Both the position numbers and the translations under genes were made by a program. A DNA stretch of 64,000 nt, taken from assembly GCF_002205165.1 (NCBI RefSeq), contig NZ_NIVS01000058.1, positions 62,001 through 126,000 on the forward strand, written 5' to 3'. Shown here one piece after another: positions 39,455-48,401 of the stretch. The notes under the pieces were generated by a model. The model saw only the letters and a program-made list of their open reading frames with translations, was not told the DNA's origin and did no database searches. The stretch comes from Stenotrophomonas maltophilia. GTDB lineage: Bacteria; Pseudomonadota; Gammaproteobacteria; Xanthomonadales; Xanthomonadaceae. Numbering within the stretch: the first letter of the stretch is position 1; each line of letters starts with the position of its first letter.

Positions 39455-40294
39455 TCACAGCGTGACCTGCCCCTCGATGCAGGTCACGCAGTCCCCGCCG
39501 ATCCACAGTGCATCGCCCACGCGCTCTACCCGCAGGCGTCCGGCACGGCCCATCGCGGTGCCCTGGCTGATCACATAGCGCTCCGGCGCCTCGCCGGTGC
39601 TCAGCAGCCAGCGCGCAATACCCGCATTGAGGCTGCCGGTGGCCGGGTCCTCCGGTGCGCCGTCGCCGGCAATGAAGGCGCGGCTCTCGTACTGCGCCTC
39701 GTCTCCATCGCTGGCCTGCCACGGCCCGAACACGCCGACCTTCAAGCCGTGCAGCTGCGCGTAGTCCGGCTGGATCGCCAGCACCGCGGCGCGGTCACGC
39801 AGGCGCAGGGCCAGCCAGCCGGTGCCGTTGTCCGCCCAGCGCGCGTCCACCACGTCCTCCGCCGCCACGCCGAGCCCGCGGCGCACCTGTTCGCGCAGGT
39901 CCGGTGCCAATGCCTCGCCCCGCAGCAGCGGCGGCGCCAGGAACGCCAGGCCCGCCTCGCTGCGGCGGATCCGCACCAGGCCGATTCCGCACTCCTGCAC
40001 GATCTCTTCGCCCTTTGGCACGCCGCCATGCGCCAGCCAGGCATGACAGCTGCCCAGGGTGGGATGCCCGGCGAACGGGAGTTCTTCCAGGGTGGTGAAG
40101 ATGCGCACGCGGTAGTCCGCCTGCGGATCGGTCGGCGGCAGCAGGAAGGTGGTTTCGCTCAGGTTGGTCCACTGTGCGAACGCGGCCATGCGCGTGTCGT
40201 CGATGCCCTCGGCATCGAGTACCACCGCCAGCGGATTGCCGCGCAGCGGATCCCGGCTGAAAACATTGACCTGTTGGAACGGCAGCGTAGGCAT
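39455..40294 (-). CDS. PhzF family phenazine biosynthesis-like isomerase/epimerase
   Basis: Protein of 279 residues with the DAP-epimerase-like fold of the PhzF family. Features: N-terminal QVNVFSRDPLRGNPLAVVLD, LSETTFLLPP (with the conserved catalytic Glu), LPFAGHPTLGS and DPATGSLNAGIARWLL. Most members outside phenazine clusters have no assigned substrate. It points against the LamG gene and is probably not part of the pectin regulon. Confidence 0.9.
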   Translation of the reverse strand: MPTLPFQQVNVFSRDPLRGNPLAVVLDAEGIDDTRMAAFAQWTNLSETTFLLPPTDPQADYRVRIFTTLEELPFAGHPTLGSCHAWLAHGGVPKGEEIVQECGIGLVRIRRSEAGLAFLAPPLLRGEALAPDLREQVRRGLGVAAEDVVDARWADNGTGWLALRLRDRAAVLAIQPDYAQLHGLKVGVFGPWQASDGDEAQYESRAFIAGDGAPEDPATGSLNAGIARWLLSTGEAPERYVISQGTAMGRAGRLRVERVGDALWIGGDCVTCIEGQVTL

Positions 40295-40375
40295 GGGGAA
40301 CGTCGGGAACCGGGTGGAGTACGCATGATGCGCGCCATCACAGCATCGGGTCGAGCACTGCGCCCGTTCGCGGCG

Positions 40376-40966
40376 CTAGGCCGCGTCGGTTTCCATCACC
40401 TGCACGCGACGCTCGTACCAGCCGCCGGCGTCGGGTTCGAAAATGGCGCTGCGGGTCATCTCACCCTGGTAGACGTGCACCGAGATGGCCAGATCCTCAT
40501 CGCTGGTGTTGCGGATGGTGTGGTACTCGTGCGGCGGGATCAGGCTGCCGGCACTGCCACAATCGCCCAGCACGGGGGGCTCCGGGCGGAAACGGAAGCG
40601 CTCGCCGTCGCGCTCCAGCAGCTGGTACTGGGTGATCTCCAGCTGGCCCAGCCACACCCCCTCCACGCACCACAGCCCGCTGTGGTCGTGCAGCGGCGTG
40701 CCCTGCCCCGGGCCCCAGCTCATCGCGACGATGCTGTAGCCGTGCACCGGGCTGCGGTACAGCTCGCGGCGGGCGTAGTGATCTTCGATCGGGTGGTGCA
40801 CGCAGGCCGGCAGCTGGATGCGGCTGTCGGCGATGGCCTCGCGCAGCGCCGAGCGCAGCGTGGCGGCGATCTGGTGCGCGTGCTCGTGCTGGACGGCATG
40901 GTCGACGGCGGCGATCAATCGATCACGGCCATGGAACGGCGGAAACGGGTTGCATTGGTCTTGCAT
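40376..40966 (-). CDS. Cysteine dioxygenase-family thiol dioxygenase
   Basis: Cupin-fold iron enzyme of 196 residues. The metal-binding HxH lies in GPGQGTPLHDHSGLWCVEGVW near residue 95, and the third His in SLIPPHEYHTIRNTSDEDLAISVHVY. Relatives oxidise cysteine or 3-mercaptopropionate to sulfinates. A Cys close behind the HDH motif could form the Cys-Tyr crosslink known in eukaryotic-type cysteine dioxygenase, but alignment is required. It is 82 bases upstream of the PhzF-like gene on the same strand and may be in an operon with it. Confidence 0.85.
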   Translation of the reverse strand: MQDQCNPFPPFHGRDRLIAAVDHAVQHEHAHQIAATLRSALREAIADSRIQLPACVHHPIEDHYARRELYRSPVHGYSIVAMSWGPGQGTPLHDHSGLWCVEGVWLGQLEITQYQLLERDGERFRFRPEPPVLGDCGSAGSLIPPHEYHTIRNTSDEDLAISVHVYQGEMTRSAIFEPDAGGWYERRVQVMETDAA

Positions 40967-41082
40967 ACCCCGAGTCTAGGCGATCCCGGTGAACAGCGTG
41001 TTTGACCGGAATCACATCCAATCGACCCACAATCCCCGACGTAGCGATCCATTCGAAAGATTTCGAATGATCTTCCTATCGA

Positions 41083-41946
41083 TCAGGGAATCAGCAACGG
41101 CCGCAGCGACGGGACCTGCCGGGCCAGTTCCTCGGTGACCAGCGTCGCGAACAGCGCCGCGCCGTCCGGGCCCAGATGGGTGTAATCGAAGGCGACCTTG
41201 GCCTGACCCATCGGCTCGGTGGCGGCGTTGTTCTGCGCGGCCGGTGCGCCCGCTACAGGCGCCGCGCCCACCGTAGTACCGCCCAGCGCCGCACTGACCT
41301 GTGCGGGTGTGGCCGCGGCCTGGGCCAGCGGCATGGCGGCGACCGGCCCCAGCGCCTGCACGACCATGCGGCTGCGTGCGTGCAGGTCCACCAGTGGCAC
41401 CTGCATCTCGATCGCCACGGTGCGGACCGCCTCGGCCCAGGGCGCCAGGTCATCGATCAGCACGCCATCGGCGAACTGGCGTCGGGTCAACGGGGTCAGC
41501 AGCACCGGCTGCGCACCGGCGGCGCGGATCTCGCGCACGTAGCGGCGCAGGTTGTCCGGGAACTCGCGCTGCAGCTCGGTGGAGCGGCCCGGCTTGCCGG
41601 GCTGGTCGTTGTGGCCGAACTGGACCAGCACCCACGTGCGTGCGTAGCCCGGCGTGCGCATCTCCGCCTCGGCCAGTGCCCACGAGCCCTCGGCGCGGTA
41701 GTTGTAGGTACTGCGGCCGCCTCGGGCCAGGTTGGTGCAGGTCAGGAACGAGGTCACGTGCCGTGCGCAGAAGGCCGGCCCCCAGCCGCCCTGCACGGCC
41801 GTGGTGGAATCACCGACCAGCACGATCTTGCTGGCGCGGATCGGGGTCGGTGCCGGGCGATCCAGCAGTGCCGGATCCACGGCGGCCTGCGCCGCGCCGA
41901 TCAGGCCGAACAGCGCGCCGCCCAGCAGCCAGGACGTACACCGCAT
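41083..41946 (-). CDS. Rhamnogalacturonan acetylesterase-like SGNH hydrolase
   Basis: Secreted esterase of 287 residues with signal peptide (MRCTSWLLGGALFGLIGAAQA). SGNH blocks: IVLVGDSTTAVQGGW (catalytic Ser), NLARGGRST, LVQFGHNDQPGKPG and DYTHLGPDG (Asp-His). This is the CE12 type, which removes acetyl groups from rhamnogalacturonan or pectin. Its ATG overlaps the stop of the preceding carboxylesterase gene by one base (TGATG), so it is translationally coupled. It is last in a three-esterase operon. Confidence 0.92.
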   Translation of the reverse strand: MRCTSWLLGGALFGLIGAAQAAVDPALLDRPAPTPIRASKIVLVGDSTTAVQGGWGPAFCARHVTSFLTCTNLARGGRSTYNYRAEGSWALAEAEMRTPGYARTWVLVQFGHNDQPGKPGRSTELQREFPDNLRRYVREIRAAGAQPVLLTPLTRRQFADGVLIDDLAPWAEAVRTVAIEMQVPLVDLHARSRMVVQALGPVAAMPLAQAAATPAQVSAALGGTTVGAAPVAGAPAAQNNAATEPMGQAKVAFDYTHLGPDGAALFATLVTEELARQVPSLRPLLIP

Positions 41947-43568
41947 CAGAACGTACCTCGTTGAATGAAGGGGGCCTGCTGATACAGACGACGCTCGCCA
42001 CCGCGCGGGTCGTCGGCCTGCTGTGAGGTGGCATCGAACAGCATCGTTTCGCGGCGTGCGAGCGAATAGGGCTGCCAGCGTGGCAGTCCGCCATGATTCG
42101 GATCGCCATGGCGGGCGAAGGCGATCAATGCCTCGCTCATCGTGGCCGCCACGCGGCTGGCTTCCTCGCCGTTGCCGGTACGCGAGCCGGGGCGGTCGAT
42201 GTTGTCGAACACCAGCGGGATATCCAAGGTGTGGAACGCGCCGAACCTGCCGCCGTCCAGCGGGGAGCCCCAATCGAGTTGATAGGCCCAGGTCGGCGCG
42301 CCCTGGCGCGCACGCGCCTCCAGCTCCTCCACCGCACCGCGCCACGAACGACCAGCAGTGGTGGCCGCGAAGAACACCTCCGAGGGGGTGTAGTGCGGAT
42401 ACAGGCGGCGGTACTCGGCGATCACCACCGAGGGCAGCAGGTCCACGTACTGCTCTTTCTCCAGCTTGGCCGGCAGCGTCTCCCAGGTCAGGGCGAAGTT
42501 GGCGGGATCGTTGCCGAGGAAGGCGCGGGTTTCATCGTGGGTGTTGCCGATCACCAGCGGGATTCCAGCGGACTGCGCCGGTGCGTCCGGCCAGAACGGA
42601 TGCACCGGCAACGAACGACCGTCCAGCACGGGGCCCACGTACAGGCTGCTGTTCTCCACGCGCGAGGGGTCGCGTGCTCGGGTGGCGGCCAGCAGCGCTT
42701 CCATCGGCATCGTGCGCAGCGCCTCGGCATCGGCCGCCCCCACCGCCTGCATCGCGATCTGCGCGCGCTGGGTGGCCGCACGCGGGCCGGCCGCGGTGAC
42801 CTGCTGCCCACTCATGGTCCAGGCGCGCTGGAACAGCCCGCGCGCGGCGGGCATGGCCATCAGCGTGGCGATCTTCGCGCCGCCGCCGGATTGCCCCACC
42901 ACGGTGATGTTGTCCGCATCGCCACCGAATTCGTGCGCATGCTGGCGCACCCACTGCAATGCCTGGACCAGATCGAGCTGGCCGACATTGCCCGAATCGG
43001 CGAAGCGCGCATCGCCCAGCTGCGCCAGGTACAGGTAGCCGAACACATTGAGCCGATGGTTCACGGTCACCACCACCACGTCGCCACGTCGGCACAACGC
43101 GCTGCCGTCGTACAGCGGATCGCTGCCGGTACCGTTGTTGTAGGCACCGCCGTGGATGTAGAACACGATCGGGCGCTTGCCGCCATCGCGCAGCGCCGGC
43201 GTCCACACGTTGAGGTAGAGGCAGTCTTCACTGCCCGGGCCTTCCTTGCCGCCCTGCGGCGCGGCATTGCCGTAGGCCAGCGCATCGCGCACCCCGCGCC
43301 AGGCCAATTCCTGCACGGCCGGCTGGAAGCGGCGGGGCGCGGTATCGGCACCATAGGGAATGCCGCGGAACACGTGGATGCCCTGCTCGAGCTGGCCACG
43401 CACGCGGCCACTGCGCACGCGCGCCAGCGGCGCGGCATCGTGGCGCGGCCCGGGCACCCCGGCGAAGGCAGGCAGCAGCGGCAGGCTGGTGGCACCGAGC
43501 ATCAGGGCGTAGCGCGCGCTGTCGCGCAGGAAACGACGCCGCTGCAGATCGGCGGGAGAATCAGTCAT
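41946..43568 (-). CDS. Type B carboxylesterase, Tat-exported
   Basis: Esterase of 540 residues. It has a twin-arginine-like leader (LQRRRFLRDSARYALMLG), the EDCLYLNVW motif, a nucleophile elbow with Ser in VVGQSGGGAKIA (GxSxG), and the later His in a carboxylesterase-like C-terminal region. The substrate is probably an ester-substituted pectin or feruloyl/methyl ester, inferred from position between two other esterases. The start codon overlaps the end of the upstream alpha/beta-hydrolase gene by 8 bases. Confidence 0.9.
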   Translation of the reverse strand: MTDSPADLQRRRFLRDSARYALMLGATSLPLLPAFAGVPGPRHDAAPLARVRSGRVRGQLEQGIHVFRGIPYGADTAPRRFQPAVQELAWRGVRDALAYGNAAPQGGKEGPGSEDCLYLNVWTPALRDGGKRPIVFYIHGGAYNNGTGSDPLYDGSALCRRGDVVVVTVNHRLNVFGYLYLAQLGDARFADSGNVGQLDLVQALQWVRQHAHEFGGDADNITVVGQSGGGAKIATLMAMPAARGLFQRAWTMSGQQVTAAGPRAATQRAQIAMQAVGAADAEALRTMPMEALLAATRARDPSRVENSSLYVGPVLDGRSLPVHPFWPDAPAQSAGIPLVIGNTHDETRAFLGNDPANFALTWETLPAKLEKEQYVDLLPSVVIAEYRRLYPHYTPSEVFFAATTAGRSWRGAVEELEARARQGAPTWAYQLDWGSPLDGGRFGAFHTLDIPLVFDNIDRPGSRTGNGEEASRVAATMSEALIAFARHGDPNHGGLPRWQPYSLARRETMLFDATSQQADDPRGGERRLYQQAPFIQRGTF

Positions 43569-44553
43569 GGCGCGCAGGCTCCGTGTGGCGCGAGGGAATC
43601 CAGCGCAGGGCCAGTTCGGGCCACTGCGCAACCGTCAGACCGGCCGGAATGCGCACGCCAAAGCCGTGGCCGCCGAACGGGAACAGATGCATCTCGGTGG
43701 AGACGCCGGCGCGCAGCAGCGCCTGGTAATAGACCAGGCTGTTGTGCACCGAGACCACGGTGTCGTCCTGCGCATGCACCAGGAACGTCGGCGGCGTGTC
43801 CGTGCGGACCTGGTCCTGCATCGAGAACCGGGCCTGCAGCGCGGCATCCGGGTGCGGGCCGAGCAGGCGCGCACGCGAGCCGGTATGCGCATGCGCGCCC
43901 ATGTCGATCACCGGGTAGATCAGCAGCGCCACCTCCGGGCGCGCGCTGAGCGCATCGATGGCATCGCGGTGGGGATAGACCGGCGCATCGAAGCCGTTGC
44001 TCAGCCGCGCCGCGATGTGCCCGCCGGCCGAGAACCCCATGACCCCGATACGCTGCGGATCGATCCGCCAGCGCGTGGCATCGGCGCGGATCACCCGCAT
44101 CGCACGCTGCGCATCGGCCAGTGCGGCCTGGCGATCGCTGCGGCCTGCAGGCAGCCGGTAACGCAGCACGAACAGGGTCACGCCCCCCCGGTCGACGAAG
44201 GCCGGCACCAGCGCGGTGCCTTCCTTGTCGAGCACGATGCGCTGGTAGCCGCCACCGGGCACCACCAGCAGGGCGCTGCCGTTCGGGCGCGCCGGCCGGT
44301 AGACGACCAGGTAGGGCGCGCTCACGTTGTCGATGTAGCGGTCCGGCAGCGCCGGATCGTGGCTGCGCTCGATCACATCGGGCACGGTGGCCGGTCCGGA
44401 TTCCCCTGGCACCTGGCCATCCGGCCACAACGCGATCCGGTCCGGGGCACCGACGGCCGGCTCGGTATCCGGTACCGCACGCTCGGCCGCGTGGGCCAGA
44501 CCGCTGGCCAGCAGCAGGAGGGTCAACAGGGGCAACACGAGGCGGCGGCGCAT
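43561..44553 (-). CDS. Secreted alpha/beta hydrolase (acetylxylan/pectin acetylesterase-like)
   Basis: Secreted esterase of 330 residues from the ATG giving MRRRLVLPLLTLL. Motifs: LLVVPGGGYQRIV, the nucleophile in GVMGFSAGGHIAARL (GxSxG), the acid in FLVHAQDDTVVSVHNS and the His in FPFGGHGFGVR. It resembles BD-FAE/axe-type acetylesterases. It is the first gene of the esterase operon, 77 bases from the operator at 44631-44646. Confidence 0.9.
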   Translation of the reverse strand: MRRRLVLPLLTLLLLASGLAHAAERAVPDTEPAVGAPDRIALWPDGQVPGESGPATVPDVIERSHDPALPDRYIDNVSAPYLVVYRPARPNGSALLVVPGGGYQRIVLDKEGTALVPAFVDRGGVTLFVLRYRLPAGRSDRQAALADAQRAMRVIRADATRWRIDPQRIGVMGFSAGGHIAARLSNGFDAPVYPHRDAIDALSARPEVALLIYPVIDMGAHAHTGSRARLLGPHPDAALQARFSMQDQVRTDTPPTFLVHAQDDTVVSVHNSLVYYQALLRAGVSTEMHLFPFGGHGFGVRIPAGLTVAQWPELALRWIPSRHTEPARHD

Positions 44554-44630
44554 CCGGGTACGTCCTTCGGGCAGAGGGAACAGGCATCGTGCCTGACCCG
44601 CAGCCGTTCTGATGCGCTGCACATTGCCAA

Positions 44631-44646
44631 TGACACCGGTTTACCA
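44631..44646 (+). promoter_or_regulatory. TGACACCG operator in a divergent promoter region
   Basis: TGACACCGGTTTACCA, identical in all 16 bases to the site at 52388-52403 before kduI. It lies between the esterase operon (minus) and the FAH/TRAP/lyase genes (plus), so it can control both directions. Confidence 0.75.
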
Positions 44647-44705
44647 TATACAGCACATCCAACCGCTGTCGATTGGCAGTGCAACAATTTTTCCGGGAGA
44701 CCCGC

Positions 44706-45527
44706 TTGAGCAACGACCACGGCAAACAGGACCTGCCCGACCAGGGGTTGGGCGAGATCGCCCGGCACTTCGTCAGCGCCCGCCAACACGGCCAATCCCT
44801 GCCGGATTTCCCGGGAACCATCCCGGACGACCTCGTCACCGCCTACCAGGTACAGGACCAGGCCATCGCGCTGTGGGACGACCAGGTGGTCGGCTGGAAA
44901 GTGGGCTACATCGCCGCCGAGCGCCGCGATGCGTCGGGGGATGACCGCCTGCTGGGCCCGATTTTTTCGCGTCAGCTCTGGAATGCCACCGGTGGAACAG
45001 TCCAGATTCCGGTGTTCGTCGGCGGCTTCGGCGCGGTTGAGGCCGAGTACGTGATCCAGCTGCAGGAAGACGCCCCGGCGGACAAGCTGCACTGGACCCC
45101 GGAAGAAGCCGAGGCGCTGGCCGCCAAGCTCTTCATCGGCGTTGAAGTGGCCAGCAGCCCGCTGGCCACGATCAACAAGCTCGGCCCGCGCGTGGTGGTG
45201 TCGGACTTCGGCAACAACAACGGCCTGGTGCTCGGCACCGAGATCGCGGACTGGACCCGCCTGGATGATGCCGACCTGCGTGCGGAAACCCGCATCGAGG
45301 GCGAAGTGGTCGGCACCGGCGGCGCAACCCTGCTGCCCGGTGGCCTGCGCACTGCCTACGCGTTTGCGCTGGGCCGTTCGGCGCAGCGTGGGCGGCCGTT
45401 GAAGGCGGGCGATCTGATCGCCAGTGGCAACGCCACCGGCATCCACGACATCGCTGTGGGCCAGCAAGCATTGATCCGTTTCGTCGGCTACGGCGACATT
45501 ACCTGCAAGGCCATCGCCGCCGGATAA
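44706..45527 (+). CDS. FAH-family enzyme (2-keto-4-pentenoate hydratase-like)
   Basis: Cytosolic enzyme of 273 residues with the fumarylacetoacetate-hydrolase/2-oxopent-4-enoate hydratase (MhpD) fold: VGWKVGYIAAERR, FGAVEAEYVIQL, FIGVEVASS (acidic metal ligands), GALRTAY-like LPGGLRTAYAFAL and LIASGNATGIHDIAVGQ. There is no good ATG. TTG at 44706 follows GGGAGA by 5 bases; TTG at 44673 and GTG at 44679 are alternatives. It begins the FAH-TRAP-lyase-GH43 cluster and sits behind the uronate operator. Its substrate is probably a 2-oxo acid from uronate breakdown; this is inference. Confidence 0.83.
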   Translation: MSNDHGKQDLPDQGLGEIARHFVSARQHGQSLPDFPGTIPDDLVTAYQVQDQAIALWDDQVVGWKVGYIAAERRDASGDDRLLGPIFSRQLWNATGGTVQIPVFVGGFGAVEAEYVIQLQEDAPADKLHWTPEEAEALAAKLFIGVEVASSPLATINKLGPRVVVSDFGNNNGLVLGTEIADWTRLDDADLRAETRIEGEVVGTGGATLLPGGLRTAYAFALGRSAQRGRPLKAGDLIASGNATGIHDIAVGQQALIRFVGYGDITCKAIAAG

Positions 45528-45564
45528 CCGCGCGGACATGGCGAGCACGCTTGGGAGGGCGCAG

Positions 45565-46569
45565 ATGTTCACTCGCAGAAGTTTCCTGGCCACCAGTCTG
45601 GGCGCGCTTGCCGCGCCCGCGCTGACGGCTTGTTCGCGGTCATCCAATGCCGCACCGGCCGGTGCGCAGCTGTTGACCGCCACCGACGTCCACGTTGCCG
45701 ACTACCCCACCGTCACTGCGGTGAAATGGATCGGGCAGACGCTGGAAGAAAAAACCGGCGGCCGGCTGCGGCTGCGCCAGTACCACTCCGGCCAACTGGG
45801 CCGCGAGTCCGAGGCGATCGACATGGCCCGCTTCGGCGCCATCGACATCACCCGCGTCTACTCCGGCGCGCTCAACAACGCGTTTCCGCTGACCCAGGGC
45901 CTGTGCCTGCCGTACGTGTTCGAGTCGGTGGCGCACATGCGCCGTGCACTGGATGGCGGGGTCGCCGATACGGTCCTGCAGGGCTTTGAAACCCGCGATC
46001 TGGTCGGCTTGGCCATCTACGACTCCGGCGCGCGCTGCTTCTACAACACCAAGCACCCGATCGTGGAACCCAAGGACCTGCATGGCCTCAAGCTGCGCGT
46101 GGCGTCCTCGGACATCTTCATCCAGCTGATGCGCCTGCTCGGTGCCAACCCGACCCCGATGTCGCTGGGCGACACCTTCTCGGGCATGGAAACGCACATG
46201 ATCGACGGGGCGGAAAACAACATGCGCAGCTTCCACTCCAGCCGTCACTTCGAGGCCGCGCACTACTGGTCGCAGAGCGATCACTCCTACGCGCCGGACG
46301 TGCTGCTGATGTCGCGCCAGAGCTTCGATGCGCTGAGCCCGGCCGATCGCACCCTGGTGATCGAGACCGCGCGCGAGTCGGTGCAGGTGATGCGCGAGCA
46401 GTGGGATGCCTCGGAAAATACGGCCCGCCAGGCCGTGGCCGACTTCGGCATCAAATTCAACGAGGTCGACATGCCGGCCTTCCGCAAGGCCGCCGACCCG
46501 CTGCTGCAGCGTTACCTGCAGCAGCCGGCGCTGGCCGCCCTCACCCGTCGCATCCGCGACTTCGCCTGA
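45565..46569 (+). CDS. TRAP transporter substrate-binding protein, DctP family
   Basis: Periplasmic binding protein of 334 residues that delivers an organic acid to the TRAP membrane complex. The leader combines Arg-Arg (RRSFLATSLGALAAPALTAC) with a lipobox LTAC, so it may be a lipoprotein. Family features include GGRLRLRQYHSGQLGRESE, the DctP region GLKLRVASSDIF with its conserved Arg and MIDGAENN. GGGAGGG precedes the ATG. It is first of the P-Q-M triple. The substrate is probably an unsaturated galacturonate or a similar monomer, inferred from context. Confidence 0.93.
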   Translation: MFTRRSFLATSLGALAAPALTACSRSSNAAPAGAQLLTATDVHVADYPTVTAVKWIGQTLEEKTGGRLRLRQYHSGQLGRESEAIDMARFGAIDITRVYSGALNNAFPLTQGLCLPYVFESVAHMRRALDGGVADTVLQGFETRDLVGLAIYDSGARCFYNTKHPIVEPKDLHGLKLRVASSDIFIQLMRLLGANPTPMSLGDTFSGMETHMIDGAENNMRSFHSSRHFEAAHYWSQSDHSYAPDVLLMSRQSFDALSPADRTLVIETARESVQVMREQWDASENTARQAVADFGIKFNEVDMPAFRKAADPLLQRYLQQPALAALTRRIRDFA

Positions 46570-46581
46570 GGCCCCGACGCG

Positions 46582-47112
46582 ATGTCCGACTCGACTTCCG
46601 ACACCCTCATCACCCCGACCGCGCCGCAGCGCGTGCTCAACGTCATCGCCGATGTGGCGATCCATATTGCCGTCATCGCCCTGCTGGGCCTGGTGGTGGT
46701 GCAGGGCTGGCAGGTGTTCGCCCGCTATGTGATCAATGATTCGCCCAGCTGGACCGAGCCGGTCACGCTGCTGCTGCTCGCCACCGCGATGAGCCTGGGC
46801 GCGGCCACCGGCGTGCATACCCGCCGCCACTTCGGCTTCTTCCTGCTGGCCGCGCACATGGGCCCGGGCCTGCGCCGCGCGGTCGATGTATTCGCCGCGC
46901 TGGTGGTGGCCGTGCTGGGCGTGGTCATTGCCTGGTGGGCCGCCGTGCTGCTGCTGGACGGCCTGGACATCAAGGCCGCCGGTGCCAGCCTGCCGCAGAG
47001 CATCAACTACCTGCCCCTGTCGATTGGTGGCGCCTTGATGGCGATCTTCGCCGTGAACCAGATGGCGCTGGCTGTACGGCCGGCCGATGCCATTGCCGAG
47101 GGAGATCGCTGA
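46582..47112 (+). CDS. TRAP transporter small permease, DctQ family
   Basis: Inner-membrane subunit of 176 residues with four helices (about 20-42, 55-75, 96-118 and 135-158). The conserved WQVFARYVINDSPSWTEPVTL segment is diagnostic of DctQ. It starts 13 bases after the binding-protein gene and ends 4 bases before the large permease gene, one operon. Confidence 0.92.
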   Translation: MSDSTSDTLITPTAPQRVLNVIADVAIHIAVIALLGLVVVQGWQVFARYVINDSPSWTEPVTLLLLATAMSLGAATGVHTRRHFGFFLLAAHMGPGLRRAVDVFAALVVAVLGVVIAWWAAVLLLDGLDIKAAGASLPQSINYLPLSIGGALMAIFAVNQMALAVRPADAIAEGDR

Positions 47113-47115
47113 GTC

Positions 47116-48399
47116 ATGGGTATCACCATTCTTTTCACCGTGTTCGCGGTGCTGTTGCTGCTCGGCGTGCCGGTCGCGTTCGCGCTCGCCGCTGCTGCCC
47201 TGGCCACGCTGTGGTATCTGGATCTGCCGACGCTGGTGCTGGTCCAGCAGATCTCGGCCGGCACCGGCTCGGCCTCGCTGATCGCCATTCCATTGTTCAT
47301 CTTCGCCGGCGAAATCATGATGCGCGGCGGCATCTCCGAGCGCCTGATCTCGCTGGCGTCCTCGCTGGTCGGGCGCATGCGTGGTGGCCTGGGCCAGGTC
47401 TCGATCCTGTCCTCGCTGTTCTTCGGCGGTGTGTCCGGTTCGGCCATCGCCGATGTCTCGGCGGTCGGCGGCACGATGATTCCGCAGATGGTCAAGCGCG
47501 GTTACGACCGAGACTTCGCGGTCAACGTCAGCATCACCGCGGCGCTGGTCGCGCTGCTGGTGCCGCCCTCGCACAACCTGATCCTGTTCTCTGCCGCGGC
47601 CGGTGGTGGCCTGTCGATCGCCGATCTGTTCGCCGCGGGCATCGTGCCGGCATTGCTGATGACCGTCGCGCTGATGGTCACCGGCTACGTGGTGGCACGC
47701 CGCCGCGGTTACGGTGTGGAGATCTTCCCGGGCTGGCGCGCCGTGCTGCTGCGGCTGATCTCGGCCCTGCCCGGCCTGGGCCTGGTCGCGCTGATCTTCA
47801 TCGGCATCCGTGCGGGCATCTTCACCGCGGTGGAGAGTGCGGCGATCGCCGTGGTCTACGCGCTGCTGGTGACCACCGTGCTGTATCGCCAGCTGGACTG
47901 GCGCGAGTTCCTCGGCACGGTCACCCATGCCGCGCGCAGCACCGGCGTGATCCTGTTCGTGATCGCGACCGCGGCGGTGTTCGGCTGGCTGCTGGCGTAT
48001 CTGGAGGTGCCCTCGGCGGCGGTCAACTTCCTGCAGTCGTTCGCGCACAGCCAGTTCATGGTGCTGTTGATGATCGTGGTCATGTTGTTGCTGCTGGGCA
48101 CCTTCATGGACCTGGCGCCGATGATCCTGATCTGCACGCCGATCTTCTTGCCGGTGGCCAAAGCCTACGGCATCGATCCGATCCACTTCGGCCTGGTGCT
48201 GGTGCTGACCGGTGGCCTGGGCCTGGTGACGCCGCCGGTGGGCTCGGTGCTGTTCATCGGTACCGCGATCGGCAAGATCAGCGTCGGTGAGAGCATGCGC
48301 TCGATCTGGCCGTTCTGGTTCGCCGCGCTGGGCGTGCTGCTGATCGTCACCTTCTTCCCGGAAATGTCGCTGTGGCTGCCCGCCCTGCTGCGCGCGTAA
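47116..48399 (+). CDS. TRAP transporter large permease, DctM family
   Basis: Sodium-coupled translocation subunit of 427 residues with about twelve hydrophobic helices. Characteristic features: SAIADVSAVGGTMIPQM near residue 115, VPPSHNLILFSAAAGG, and the C-terminal GLVTPPVGSVLFIG. It completes the P-Q-M transporter. The end of the gene is 3 bases before the GTG preferred for the pectate lyase, so export and import genes are on one transcript. Confidence 0.94.
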   Translation: MGITILFTVFAVLLLLGVPVAFALAAAALATLWYLDLPTLVLVQQISAGTGSASLIAIPLFIFAGEIMMRGGISERLISLASSLVGRMRGGLGQVSILSSLFFGGVSGSAIADVSAVGGTMIPQMVKRGYDRDFAVNVSITAALVALLVPPSHNLILFSAAAGGGLSIADLFAAGIVPALLMTVALMVTGYVVARRRGYGVEIFPGWRAVLLRLISALPGLGLVALIFIGIRAGIFTAVESAAIAVVYALLVTTVLYRQLDWREFLGTVTHAARSTGVILFVIATAAVFGWLLAYLEVPSAAVNFLQSFAHSQFMVLLMIVVMLLLLGTFMDLAPMILICTPIFLPVAKAYGIDPIHFGLVLVLTGGLGLVTPPVGSVLFIGTAIGKISVGESMRSIWPFWFAALGVLLIVTFFPEMSLWLPALLRA

Positions 48400-48401
48400 G
48401 C

